64,000 nt of DNA. Origin: Paracoccus onubensis (GTDB taxonomy: Bacteria > Pseudomonadota > Alphaproteobacteria > Rhodobacterales > Rhodobacteraceae). The DNA lies in assembly GCF_003591515.1 (NCBI RefSeq), contig NZ_QZCG01000012.1:105699-169698 (forward strand), given 5' to 3'. A program made the translations under genes and the position numbers. Within the stretch, counting starts at the first letter, position 1, and each line of letters begins with the position of its first letter. Under the pieces are notes generated by a model. The model did not search any database and was not told the origin of the DNA. It saw only the letters and a list, made by a program, of their open reading frames with translations. This document shows, piece after piece, positions 45,290 through 53,420 of the stretch.

Positions 45290-46414
45290 CTATGAGTCCA
45301 GAGATTCAAGAACTTCCTGCTGCTTTTCCTTCCATTTTGCCGAAAATTCCTCGGGAGGCAGGTCTTCATTGGCGGGTTTGAATTCCTCCCACGCGGCGAG
45401 CATCGCATCCAGCCGCATGACGCGTTTCTGGTTCCATGCCTCTGCCTCGTCGGTCCAGATTCCCTTTTCCTTCAGATAACGGATTGCGCCTTCGTGGAAC
45501 GGCACATCGGCCGGGGGCAGGCCGGATTGCTCCAGATCCCAGCGGGTCATCGTGGCGGTGCCGTCCTTGTAAAGGTCAAAGGTCTCGTCCAGGGCCTTGA
45601 CGAAGGCATAGACCTCATCCGCGGATTTATCCGCCTTTGTGGCAATGACCGGGTAACGATATGCGGCCATCGCCACCGTTTCGCCATCTGATAGTCCCGC
45701 CGCGATATCCTCTTCGAATGGCGACATGATCGGCAGGACGGCGTCCAGCGCCGCCCAACCTTCCTTGTTATCGGCATCAAGCGGAATCCAGCGGATACCG
45801 CGCGGAGATTCCGCCAGTTCGTAAAGCTGGCTCGTGGTCGGGGTCGTGCAGGTGAAATCCGCTTCGTTCTTCGTCATCGATGACATGGCGGCGGCATAGG
45901 TTGGAAACATCACCACCTCGACATCGTCGGTCGTCAATCCGCCGAAAGCGAGAATCGCTTCACATTTGAGGTTGACCGAAGGGTTGCCAACCACGAAGGC
46001 CGCGCGCTTGCCCTTGGCATCCGCAACCTGCTCGATTCCCGCGTCGGCCGCCGTGACCATGGCGAATGACGCGGGCCGCCCTGCGATCGCGCGCAGATCC
46101 TGCGGCCCCCATTCCGGTGTCGAGAAGTCGAATTCGCCTTCGGAAACGAAGAAAGATTCGGTTGCGAGGAAACCGTAATCGGCGCGTCCGGTCAGGACGG
46201 GCTGCAAACGGCCGACGGATGATCCCGACGGCTGAATGCGGATCTTGGTGCCGAATTTCTTGCCGAATGCATCCGCTATCGCCGAAGCTTCGGCATATCC
46301 GGCGGAGCCGACATCATAGGCCGACCAGACCATTGTTCTTGGCAGTTCCTGCGCCGCGGCCGGCACAATTCCAAGTGCCAATGCGGTCACCCCCAGAAAT
46401 CTGGTGATAATCAT
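45290..46414 (-). CDS. TAXI-family TRAP substrate-binding protein
   Basis: A 374-residue periplasmic binding protein of the TAXI family. The signal peptide MIITRFLGVTALALGIVPAAAQ is clear. TMVWSAYDVGSAGYAEASAIAD and KIRIQPSGSSVGRLQPVLTGRADYG-like segments fit the family (usually a GxxxxTGxY motif; here a looser form). GGAGGAATACC precedes ATG 46414. A much longer frame lacks a signal and is rejected. Ligand unknown; a carboxylate is expected from the linked CoA-transferase. Confidence 0.92.
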   Translation of the reverse strand: MIITRFLGVTALALGIVPAAAQELPRTMVWSAYDVGSAGYAEASAIADAFGKKFGTKIRIQPSGSSVGRLQPVLTGRADYGFLATESFFVSEGEFDFSTPEWGPQDLRAIAGRPASFAMVTAADAGIEQVADAKGKRAAFVVGNPSVNLKCEAILAFGGLTTDDVEVVMFPTYAAAMSSMTKNEADFTCTTPTTSQLYELAESPRGIRWIPLDADNKEGWAALDAVLPIMSPFEEDIAAGLSDGETVAMAAYRYPVIATKADKSADEVYAFVKALDETFDLYKDGTATMTRWDLEQSGLPPADVPFHEGAIRYLKEKGIWTDEAEAWNQKRVMRLDAMLAAWEEFKPANEDLPPEEFSAKWKEKQQEVLESLDS

Positions 46415-46519
46415 GGTATTCCTCCCCCATTGTTTTTCAGGCGTCGTTTTGTTGTTCAGGCATTTGCCCTGCGCCCATGGTTTGCCGCGCTCCTCCTCAG
46501 TCGGCGGCTCATACAGTAT

Positions 46520-46579
46520 TGCGCAGTTTTGTCGCATTCGGGCCATATTTCAAATGCATTGAGGATCTATCAGCGATAG
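46520..46579. promoter_or_regulatory. Divergent control region with two small palindromes
   Basis: TGCG-N9-CGCA spans 46520-46536 and CTATCAGCGATAG spans 46567-46579, both between the TAXI gene and the divergent LysR gene. LysR proteins usually bind interrupted palindromes in such gaps. The palindromes are visible; their role is inferred. Confidence 0.35.
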
Positions 46580-46591
46580 CATGACGGCATC

Positions 46592-47512
46592 ATGGAATTG
46601 CGTCAGCTTCGAAATTTTGTCCGTATCTGCCGAATGCGCAGCATCACCGCAGCTGCCGAGCGGTTGAATATCGCCCAGCCGGCGCTGAGTCGGCAGGTTC
46701 AGGCACTTGAAGAGGAACTGGGCGTGGCGCTTCTGCGTCGTCACGGCCGTGGTGTCGAGCCGACCGAGCAGGGGGAGCGGCTTCTGGCGCGGGCCGAACG
46801 GTTGTTGGCCGATGCCGACGGTATCCTGCGCGACCTGCCCGGCAATGACGGAGAATTGCGCGGCACATTGACGCTTGGCCTTCCTCCGGTTGTGGCAGAG
46901 ATATTGGCCGAGCCGCTGATCGCGCATTTCATCTCGCGCTATCCGCATGTCCGGCTGCGGATCGCTTCGGGGTTTACCGGCCATGTGAAGGAATGGCTGC
47001 AACGCGGCACGATCGATCTGGGCATCACCTATGAGATGGGTCCCGTCAATGATCGCCACGCGCGGCCACTGGTCTACGAACAGCTTTACCTGCTGTGTCC
47101 GGCTGTGCCCGAAGGCATATCGGCCCCGATTACGTTCAGCGAAGCTTTTGCACAGCCGCTGATCTTGACCACACCGGCCCATAGTCTGCGCCGATTGCTG
47201 GAAGCGGCGGCCGCGCAGCAGGGGATCACCCCCGATGTCGTGCTCGAGGTCGATATCGTGCAGGTCATGCTCAGCCTGGTGCGGCAGGGCCATGGGAATA
47301 CCATTCTGTCGCGTGCCGCGTTCCGGAAGATGCAGGACCGCAACGAAATCATTGCCCGTCCGATCATCTCGCCCGAATTGGGACGGAACGTCGTTCTGTG
47401 GACACCCGAACGCTATGGCGAAAGCATGCTGATCAAGCGGTTTGCAGAGACGTTGATCAGTCAGGTGAAACAGCTGGTGGATTCGGGCGTCTGGGATGCC
47501 CGCTGGCTTTGA
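46592..47512 (+). CDS. LysR-family regulator
   Basis: A 306-residue LysR-type regulator with the start MELRQLRNFVRICRMRSITA, AAERLNIAQPALSRQVQALE (recognition helix) and an effector-binding domain with GTLTLGLPPVVAEILAEPL. The form resembles Nac/CbbR-like aromatic or organic-acid regulators. Divergent from the TAXI TRAP/CoA-transferase operon, so it probably activates that operon when the imported acid or a derivative is present. Convergent with the IclR gene. Confidence 0.93.
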   Translation: MELRQLRNFVRICRMRSITAAAERLNIAQPALSRQVQALEEELGVALLRRHGRGVEPTEQGERLLARAERLLADADGILRDLPGNDGELRGTLTLGLPPVVAEILAEPLIAHFISRYPHVRLRIASGFTGHVKEWLQRGTIDLGITYEMGPVNDRHARPLVYEQLYLLCPAVPEGISAPITFSEAFAQPLILTTPAHSLRRLLEAAAAQQGITPDVVLEVDIVQVMLSLVRQGHGNTILSRAAFRKMQDRNEIIARPIISPELGRNVVLWTPERYGESMLIKRFAETLISQVKQLVDSGVWDARWL

Positions 47513-47561
47513 CGTGCCTGTATTGCCGCGGCGCAGATGTCCGGGGCAGCGTGGCGCAGTA

Positions 47562-48401
47562 TCATCGTCGTCTGGCCGGGGCATGGATAACATCGCCTGT
47601 CGCTGATCCTGTTCCACCCAGTCTGTCGACAGCTTCCAGCAGGGCGGGACCATAATCCCGGTGGAGTTCTTCCGGAGTAACAAGAAATGACGGGCCGCCA
47701 ACATTCAATCCGTAAACGCTCGTGCCGTCCAATGACCGCAATGGCGCGGCGATCCCGGTGATTTCGGCCCGCCAATCGCCAAAACCTGTGCAATAGCCAT
47801 AGTTTTCGTAATCCTGCAGCAGCTTGCGAAGACTATGTTCCATCCGCTCGCGCTGTTCGGGAAATTCGGCGATTGCCTCTGCCAGCGCCTCTTCCCGCCC
47901 GGCTTCATCCATGCTTGCGATGATGGCGCGTCCGATGGCCGAGTAGAACAGGGGCAGTCTTGCGCCAACATTCAGCGACAGGGCAACCGCCTGTTGCGAG
48001 CGTTTGACGGCAAGATAGATGGCCCTGTTCCGGCTGCGCTCGGCCAGGGCAATCGTGACATAGGGATTTGGGCCGTTCGCAAGCCTGTCCATATCGGGAC
48101 CCGCACGGTCGGAAAGGTCGGTGGCGGCAAGGGCACTGAATCCGAGTTGCAGCACCTGTGCCCCAAGGCGATATTCGCCGCTTGAAGCGTCCCGCCGCAG
48201 ATGACCAGTCCGAGTCAGCGTATAGGTCAGGCGCGATACCGTGGGTTTTGCCAGACCGGTGCGTGCCGCGATTTCGTGATTGGACAGATAGCGATCGCTG
48301 GCACGAAAGCAACCAAGGATATCGAGCCCTCGCGCCAATGCACTGACGAATTGCCGGTCGGAGGATTCATCCTCATCCATGTGGTCTGTAATCCGGGTCA
48401 T
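47562..48401 (-). CDS. IclR-family regulator
   Basis: A regulator of about 279 residues. The HTH reads FVSALARGLDILGCFRASD and AARTGLAKPTVSRLTYTL; the effector domain has SLNVGARLPLFYSAIGRAIIA and the YGYCTGFGDWRAEITGIAAP segment, as in PcaR/PcaU/PobR-like members. The start is uncertain: ATG 48461, 48401 and 48380 are in frame and none has a good Shine-Dalgarno. It is divergent from the thiolase operon across about 500 bases holding two similar palindromes. Confidence 0.92.
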   Translation of the reverse strand: MTRITDHMDEDESSDRQFVSALARGLDILGCFRASDRYLSNHEIAARTGLAKPTVSRLTYTLTRTGHLRRDASSGEYRLGAQVLQLGFSALAATDLSDRAGPDMDRLANGPNPYVTIALAERSRNRAIYLAVKRSQQAVALSLNVGARLPLFYSAIGRAIIASMDEAGREEALAEAIAEFPEQRERMEHSLRKLLQDYENYGYCTGFGDWRAEITGIAAPLRSLDGTSVYGLNVGGPSFLVTPEELHRDYGPALLEAVDRLGGTGSATGDVIHAPARRR

Positions 48402-48601
48402 CTTGTGCTCGGGTGATATTTTCACCGCTTCCGTTCTTCGTTGCTGAGATAAGGTCAACATGGGAGATTAACCTTAGGGGGTTCGTTCGGATTCTGGTGG
48501 CTTCTGTCAACCCCGGCAGCGTTTCCAGGGGGGCCGAAGCAGCAGTTGGCTATTTGACTGGTTTTCCAGTCTTTAGCACGAAGCGATGGATTTCAAGATG
48601 T

Positions 48602-48614
48602 TTCGTATGGCGAA
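48602..48614. promoter_or_regulatory. Palindrome TTCG-N5-CGAA, copy 1
   Basis: TTCGTATGGCGAA. It is embedded in a wider inverted repeat TTCGT...ACGAA (48602-48618). It lies upstream of the promoter candidate and is a likely IclR-family operator. Confidence 0.5.
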
Positions 48615-48638
48615 CGAATATTTTGCATCGCGGTACAA

Positions 48639-48667
48639 TTGACTCGGCGTGCCTCATTCAATAATCG
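48639..48667 (+). promoter_or_regulatory. Candidate promoter of the thiolase operon
   Basis: TTGACT (48639-48644), 17-base spacer, TAATCG (48662-48667). The -35 box is near-perfect and the -10 box weak, as expected for an activated promoter. Palindrome copy 2 starts at the next base. Confidence 0.4.
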
Positions 48668-48680
48668 TTCGCTATGCGAA
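48668..48680. promoter_or_regulatory. Palindrome TTCG-N5-CGAA, copy 2
   Basis: TTCGCTATGCGAA, a perfect inverted repeat of TTCGC and GCGAA around TAT. It starts 66 bp after copy 1 (about six helix turns). A half site TTCGCATA follows at 48688. Likely operator for the divergent IclR protein. Confidence 0.5.
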
Positions 48681-48926
48681 ACGAAAGTTCGCATATATCT
48701 CGTGACAGGCCGGTCCGGAAACTGCGGGAAGAGGGTATGACGATCATCGCAGGGATCCCTGCCAGTGCCAGAGTTACAAGTTGCAGATCTTCGGCGCGGT
48801 CCTGATCGATGGCCGGCATTCTGATATTCTGATCCCTGCATAAGGGGATCATGGCAGGCATGGTACCTAGGAACAGACGGTCGAAGCATTTCAGGGCGCA
48901 ACAAGACAGGAAGGAGTGGGACGACC

Positions 48927-50117
48927 ATGCTTGAAGGGTATATTTACGATGGGCTGCGCAGCCCTTTCGGGCGCCATGCGGGCGCTTTGGCCGGAATTCG
49001 TCCCGACGATCTGGCCGCAACGGTTATCCGCGCTCTTGTCGAGCGTTCGGATCTGCCCGTCGACCGGATCGAGGATGTCATTCTTGGCAATGTCTGCCAG
49101 TCTGGCGAGGACAGCCGCAATGTGGGGCGATTTTCGGGCCTTCTCGGTGGTGTCCGGATGGAGGCGGGCGGGCTGACCGTCAACCGGCTTTGCGGCTCGG
49201 GCATGTCTGCGGCTCTGGATGCGGCGCGGTCGATCACCTTGGGCGAGGCCGGGTTATATGTGGCGGGCGGGACCGAAAGCATGACGCGCGCGCCTTTCGT
49301 GATCGGCAAATCGTCAAGCGCATGGGGTCGTCAGGCACAGATGTACGATTCGACGATCGGCACGCGTTTCCCCAACAAGGCGTTCGCCAAGCAATTCGGC
49401 GATTTCGCGATGCCGGAGACAGCGGATAATCTGGCCGCCGATTACGAGATCGGCCGCGAGCCATGTGACGCTTTCGCCTATGCGAGCCAACAGAAATACG
49501 AAGCTGCGCGGGCGGATGGTTTTTTCAGGGACGAGATCCTGCCCATCGAGATTCCGGGCCGGAAAGGCGCGGTGACAATGGTCGATGCGGATGAGCATCC
49601 GCGACCGGATACGTCACTGGAAAAGATGGCCTCGATGAAGCCGCTTTATGAAGGCGGGGTCGTGACGGCGGCGAATGCCTCTGGCGTCAATGACGGGGCA
49701 GCCGCGCTGCTGATCGGCGCGAAGAATTTGGGTCCACGGCCGCGCGCGCGGATCGTTTCGGGCGCGATTGCGGGTGTACCGCCCCGGATCATGGGGATCG
49801 GGCCGGGATTTGCGGTACCCAAGGCGCTTGAGCGTGCGGGGCTGACCATGAAGGACATGGACCTGATCGAGATTAACGAAGCCTTTGCCTCCCAGGTGCT
49901 GGCCTGCTGCAAACAGCTGGAACTCGATCCGAACGACAGCCGCCTGAACCCCAATGGCGGCGCGATTGCGGTGGGTCATCCGCTGGGTGCCTCGGGCGCG
50001 CGGATCGTCCTGACCGCGATGCGGCAGCTGGAGCGCATGGGTGGACGCTATGCCTGCCTGTCGATGTGTATCGGCGTGGGGCAGGGGATCGCCATGGTTA
50101 TCGAGCGGGTTGGCTGA
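48927..50117 (+). CDS. Acetyl-CoA acyltransferase (PcaF/PaaJ-like thiolase)
   Basis: A 396-residue thiolase. VNRLCGSGMSAALDAARSI holds the nucleophilic Cys near residue 90; NPNGGAIAVGHPLGASGAR holds the His near residue 350 and SMCIGVGQGIAMVIE the second Cys. RAPFVIGKSSSAWGR and the overall pattern are like 3-oxoadipyl-CoA thiolases (PcaF, PaaJ), which release succinyl-CoA and acetyl-CoA, rather than FadA. AAGGAG precedes the ATG. First gene of a four-gene operon with fadB-like and two acyl-CoA dehydrogenase genes. Confidence 0.94.
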   Translation: MLEGYIYDGLRSPFGRHAGALAGIRPDDLAATVIRALVERSDLPVDRIEDVILGNVCQSGEDSRNVGRFSGLLGGVRMEAGGLTVNRLCGSGMSAALDAARSITLGEAGLYVAGGTESMTRAPFVIGKSSSAWGRQAQMYDSTIGTRFPNKAFAKQFGDFAMPETADNLAADYEIGREPCDAFAYASQQKYEAARADGFFRDEILPIEIPGRKGAVTMVDADEHPRPDTSLEKMASMKPLYEGGVVTAANASGVNDGAAALLIGAKNLGPRPRARIVSGAIAGVPPRIMGIGPGFAVPKALERAGLTMKDMDLIEINEAFASQVLACCKQLELDPNDSRLNPNGGAIAVGHPLGASGARIVLTAMRQLERMGGRYACLSMCIGVGQGIAMVIERVG

Positions 50118-50135
50118 AACAGCGGAACGGAGGGA

Positions 50136-52226
50136 ATGATGAGTCAGAATGAATCACCGGTGAAGGTCGAGACACAGGGCGAGATCGGCCTGATTGGCCT
50201 GAACAATCCGCCCGTAAACGCGCTTGGTGCGGCCGTCCGGCAGGGGCTTGTCGATGCGATTGCGCAGCTGACGAAAGATGCATCGGTCAGGGTTATTGCG
50301 ATTTATGGCGAGGGCCGGGCACTGTCGGCTGGTGCCGATATCCGCGAATTCGGCAAGACTCCGATTGAACCGTCTCTGCCCGACGTGCTGAATATCGTCG
50401 AGGCCAGCGAAAAGCCGGTAGTGGCGGTTGTGCATGGCACGACATTCGGCGGCGGGCTGGAGCTTGCGCTTGCCTCGCATGCCCGCATTGGTCTGCCGGG
50501 AGGGCGTGTCGGATTGCCCGAGGTGACATTGGGCATCCTGCCCGGTGCGGGCGGGACGCAGCGTCTGCCGCGCCTGATCCCGCTACAGAACGCGATCGAG
50601 ATCATCAGCACGGGCCGCCATTTGCCGATATCCGAGGCGCATGAACTGGGCATTCTGGACCGGATGGGGGAAGGTCAACCGCGTGAGGCAGCTTTGGCTG
50701 CCGCGCAGGCCGTACTGGCGGGAGAGCTGAAAACCCGCCGGACAGGCGAGATTTCCGTGACGCCGGATTCCGCGATGATCGACGCTGCGCTTGAGAAACT
50801 GCGCAGCAGGCGCCCGGCGCTCGAAGCCCCGATCAAGGCGGTGCAGGCCATCGGACATGCGGGCAAACCCATTGCCGAGGGGCTGCAGGCCGAGCGGGCG
50901 CTGTTCATGGAGCTGATGGCAAGCCCCGACCGTCAGGGGCTGATCCATGCATTCAATGCCGAGCGGGCGGTCAAACATATCCCCGAGGCCGGCGCGGTTC
51001 CCCGGGAGATTGCGAGCGCCGGTGTTATCGGTGGGGGCACGATGGGCGTGGGAATCGCGACTGCGCTGTTGACCGCGGGGATCCCGGTCACGCTGGTCGA
51101 AATGGCACAGGACCGTGCCGATGCCGCCAAGACCGCGATCACCAGAAATCTTGACGGTGCGGTCAAACGCGGCAAATTATCCGCCGAGGCCCGCGACAAG
51201 GCCGCAGCAGCCTTGACCGCAACGACGGAGCTGGAAAGCCTCGCGCAGGTCGATCTGGTCATCGAAGCGGTTTTCGAGGATATCGGCGTCAAGAAAGAGA
51301 TCTTCGGCAAGCTGGACAGGATCTGCAAAGCCGGCGCGGTTCTGGGTACGAATACATCTTATCTGGATGTGAACGACATCGCCGCCATGACATCGCGCCC
51401 GCAGGACGTGATTGGCCTGCATTTCTTCTCGCCCGCGCATGTCATGCGCCTGCTGGAGGTGGTGGTGGGCGATAAGACGGCGCCCGAGATCGTCGCGACC
51501 GCCTGGGCTTTGGCCGCAAGGATGAAGAAGGTGGCGGTTCGTTCGGGTGTCTGCGACGGCTTCATCGGCAATCGCATTCTGGCGCATTACCGGAAAGCCG
51601 CCGATTACATGATGCTTGATGGCGCTTCATTCGAGCAGATCGACCATGCGCTTGAAGATTTTGGCTTCGCCATGGGGCCATTTGCCGTCGCCGATCTGGC
51701 CGGGATGGATATCGGTTGGGCGACGCGGAAGCGCAAGGCACCGACCCGCCCGCCCGAGGAACGCTATGTCAGGATTGCCGACCGCATATGTGAACAGGGC
51801 TGGTTCGGACGCAAGACCGGGAAAGGATATTATCTCTATGACGATCCCGGCAATCGCACACCGAATCCGGATGTCGTGAAAATCGTCGAGAGCGAGCGGG
51901 CAGAGCAGGGCATCGCACCCCGCGAATTCAGCGATGAGGATATCGTGGCCCGCTACATGACGGCAATGATCTCCGAGGCAGCCCGCGTCGTCAGGGAGGG
52001 CATCGCCCAGCGGCCCGTCGATGTCGATGCGGTGTTCCTGTTCGGCTATGGTTTTCCCCGGCACCGTGGCGGACCGCTTAATTATGCCGATCAGATCGGC
52101 GCGATGGAGCTGGTCAGGAGGATCGAGGAATATGCGAAAGAGGATCCCCATTACTGGCAGGTCCCTGCGCTTTTGCGGGAACTGGCCGAAACGGGCCGCA
52201 GCTTCGCCGACCTGAACAGGGAATAG
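50136..52226 (+). CDS. FadB-like enoyl-CoA hydratase / 3-hydroxyacyl-CoA dehydrogenase fusion
   Basis: A 696-residue bifunctional enzyme. The N-terminal crotonase domain (1-180) has GRALSAGADIREFG, GTTFGGGLELALASHARI and LPEVTLGILPGAGGTQRLP with both expected Glu residues. The dehydrogenase part starts at about residue 290 with GVIGGGTMGVGIATALLTAG and continues with GLHFFSPAHVMRLLEVV and a duplicated C-terminal helical domain. It hydrates 2-enoyl-CoA and oxidises the 3-hydroxyacyl-CoA. ATG 50136 or 50139 (adjacent) are both possible. 18 bases after the thiolase gene. Confidence 0.95.
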   Translation: MMSQNESPVKVETQGEIGLIGLNNPPVNALGAAVRQGLVDAIAQLTKDASVRVIAIYGEGRALSAGADIREFGKTPIEPSLPDVLNIVEASEKPVVAVVHGTTFGGGLELALASHARIGLPGGRVGLPEVTLGILPGAGGTQRLPRLIPLQNAIEIISTGRHLPISEAHELGILDRMGEGQPREAALAAAQAVLAGELKTRRTGEISVTPDSAMIDAALEKLRSRRPALEAPIKAVQAIGHAGKPIAEGLQAERALFMELMASPDRQGLIHAFNAERAVKHIPEAGAVPREIASAGVIGGGTMGVGIATALLTAGIPVTLVEMAQDRADAAKTAITRNLDGAVKRGKLSAEARDKAAAALTATTELESLAQVDLVIEAVFEDIGVKKEIFGKLDRICKAGAVLGTNTSYLDVNDIAAMTSRPQDVIGLHFFSPAHVMRLLEVVVGDKTAPEIVATAWALAARMKKVAVRSGVCDGFIGNRILAHYRKAADYMMLDGASFEQIDHALEDFGFAMGPFAVADLAGMDIGWATRKRKAPTRPPEERYVRIADRICEQGWFGRKTGKGYYLYDDPGNRTPNPDVVKIVESERAEQGIAPREFSDEDIVARYMTAMISEAARVVREGIAQRPVDVDAVFLFGYGFPRHRGGPLNYADQIGAMELVRRIEEYAKEDPHYWQVPALLRELAETGRSFADLNRE

Positions 52227-52230
52227 GTCA

Positions 52231-53415
52231 ATGGATCTGGAATTCACCCCCGAAGAACGTGCTTTCCGCGATGAGGTCCGCGCCTTCCTGAAGGAGAAGC
52301 TGCCCGATGAGCTTGCCGAGAAGGTTTCTGCCGGCAAGGAACTGACAAAAGAGGATCTGTTGCGCTGGCAGTCCATCCTCCACGAACGCGGCTGGCTTGC
52401 GGCGACATGGCCCAGGGAATATGGCGGCACCGGCTGGAATGCTGTCGAACGGCATATCTTCGCAGAGGAATGCGCATTGCATTCCGCACCGCGCCTGCTT
52501 CCCTTCGGTTTGAACATGCTTGGCCCGGTTCTGTTCAAGTTCGGCACCGAAGAGCAGAAACGTGATATCCTTCCCGGAATTCTGGATGGCAGCGACTGGT
52601 GGTGCCAGGGCTATTCCGAACCCGGCGCGGGATCGGATCTGGCCAGCCTGAAGACACGGGCGGTCCGGGACGGCGATCATTACATTGTCAATGGCCAGAA
52701 AACCTGGACCACGCTGGGCCAGCACGCGAACAGGATTTTCTGCCTTGTCCGGACCTCGACCCAAGGAAAGCCACAGGAGGGTATCAGTTTTCTGCTGATG
52801 GACCTGAATACTCCCGGTATCGAGATGCGTCCCATCCGGCTGATCGAGGGCGGAAGCGAAGTGAACGAAGTGTTCTTTACCGATGTCCGTGTTCCCGTTT
52901 CCAATCTTGTGGGTGAAGAAAACCAGGGCTGGACCATCGCCAAATATCTGCTGACGCATGAGCGGACGAATATCGCCGGCACCGGGTTCTCTATCAAGGA
53001 TATGGAACGCTATCACCGCCTGTCCCGCCAGATCACCCGTGATGGAAAACGGATAGCGGATCATCCTGTTTATGCCACCCGTGCTGCCGAGATCGAGGCG
53101 GAACTTGAAGCGATGCGCATCACCAATCTGCGGATGCTTGCCAATGCCCGCGAGGGTGCGGCCGGCGGAAGGGAAAGCTCGATGCTCAAACTGAAAGGCA
53201 CGCAGGTCCGGCAGGCCATTCAGGATCTGTATCGCTCCGCCCTGGGCCACAATGCAGCGCCGATGGCTTCGGAGCTTTCCGAAAACGAATTGGCGGTGCC
53301 GGTAGAGGCGGCCCGCGCGGCACCGGTTTACTTCAACCACCGCAAATTGTCGATCTATGGCGGCTCGAATGAAATCCAGCGCAATATCGTTGCCAAAGAA
53401 CTGTTCCGGGGGTGA
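52231..53415 (+). CDS. Acyl-CoA dehydrogenase (first of a pair)
   Basis: A 394-residue acyl-CoA dehydrogenase. The helical N-domain starts MDLEFTPEERAFRDEVRAFL; WWCQGYSEPGAGSDLASLKT and YIVNGQKTWTTLGQHANR line the flavin site; the C-terminus is SIYGGSNEIQRNIVAKELF. It begins four bases after the fadB-like stop and is followed in six bases by a second, more divergent dehydrogenase. Adjacent pairs of this kind often form a heteromeric enzyme, as in bacterial steroid side-chain oxidation. It is the closest relative in this window of the partial gene at 1-798. Confidence 0.94.
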   Translation: MDLEFTPEERAFRDEVRAFLKEKLPDELAEKVSAGKELTKEDLLRWQSILHERGWLAATWPREYGGTGWNAVERHIFAEECALHSAPRLLPFGLNMLGPVLFKFGTEEQKRDILPGILDGSDWWCQGYSEPGAGSDLASLKTRAVRDGDHYIVNGQKTWTTLGQHANRIFCLVRTSTQGKPQEGISFLLMDLNTPGIEMRPIRLIEGGSEVNEVFFTDVRVPVSNLVGEENQGWTIAKYLLTHERTNIAGTGFSIKDMERYHRLSRQITRDGKRIADHPVYATRAAEIEAELEAMRITNLRMLANAREGAAGGRESSMLKLKGTQVRQAIQDLYRSALGHNAAPMASELSENELAVPVEAARAAPVYFNHRKLSIYGGSNEIQRNIVAKELFRG

Positions 53416-53420
53416 TGTGA

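Larger units (their letters stand above)
48402..48926. other. 525-base control region between iclR and the thiolase operon
   Basis: No gene is seen. It holds two TTCG-N5-CGAA palindromes, a promoter candidate toward the thiolase gene, and a perfect TTGACA on the minus strand (48505-48510) that could serve the iclR gene, though no good -10 box follows. From about 48700 to 48926 nothing distinct was found except the Shine-Dalgarno AAGGAG shortly before ATG 48927. Confidence 0.5.

Noticed and set aside
46550..47704. Minus-strand frame over the LysR gene
   Set aside because: Shadow; it also runs into the real IclR gene in another frame.
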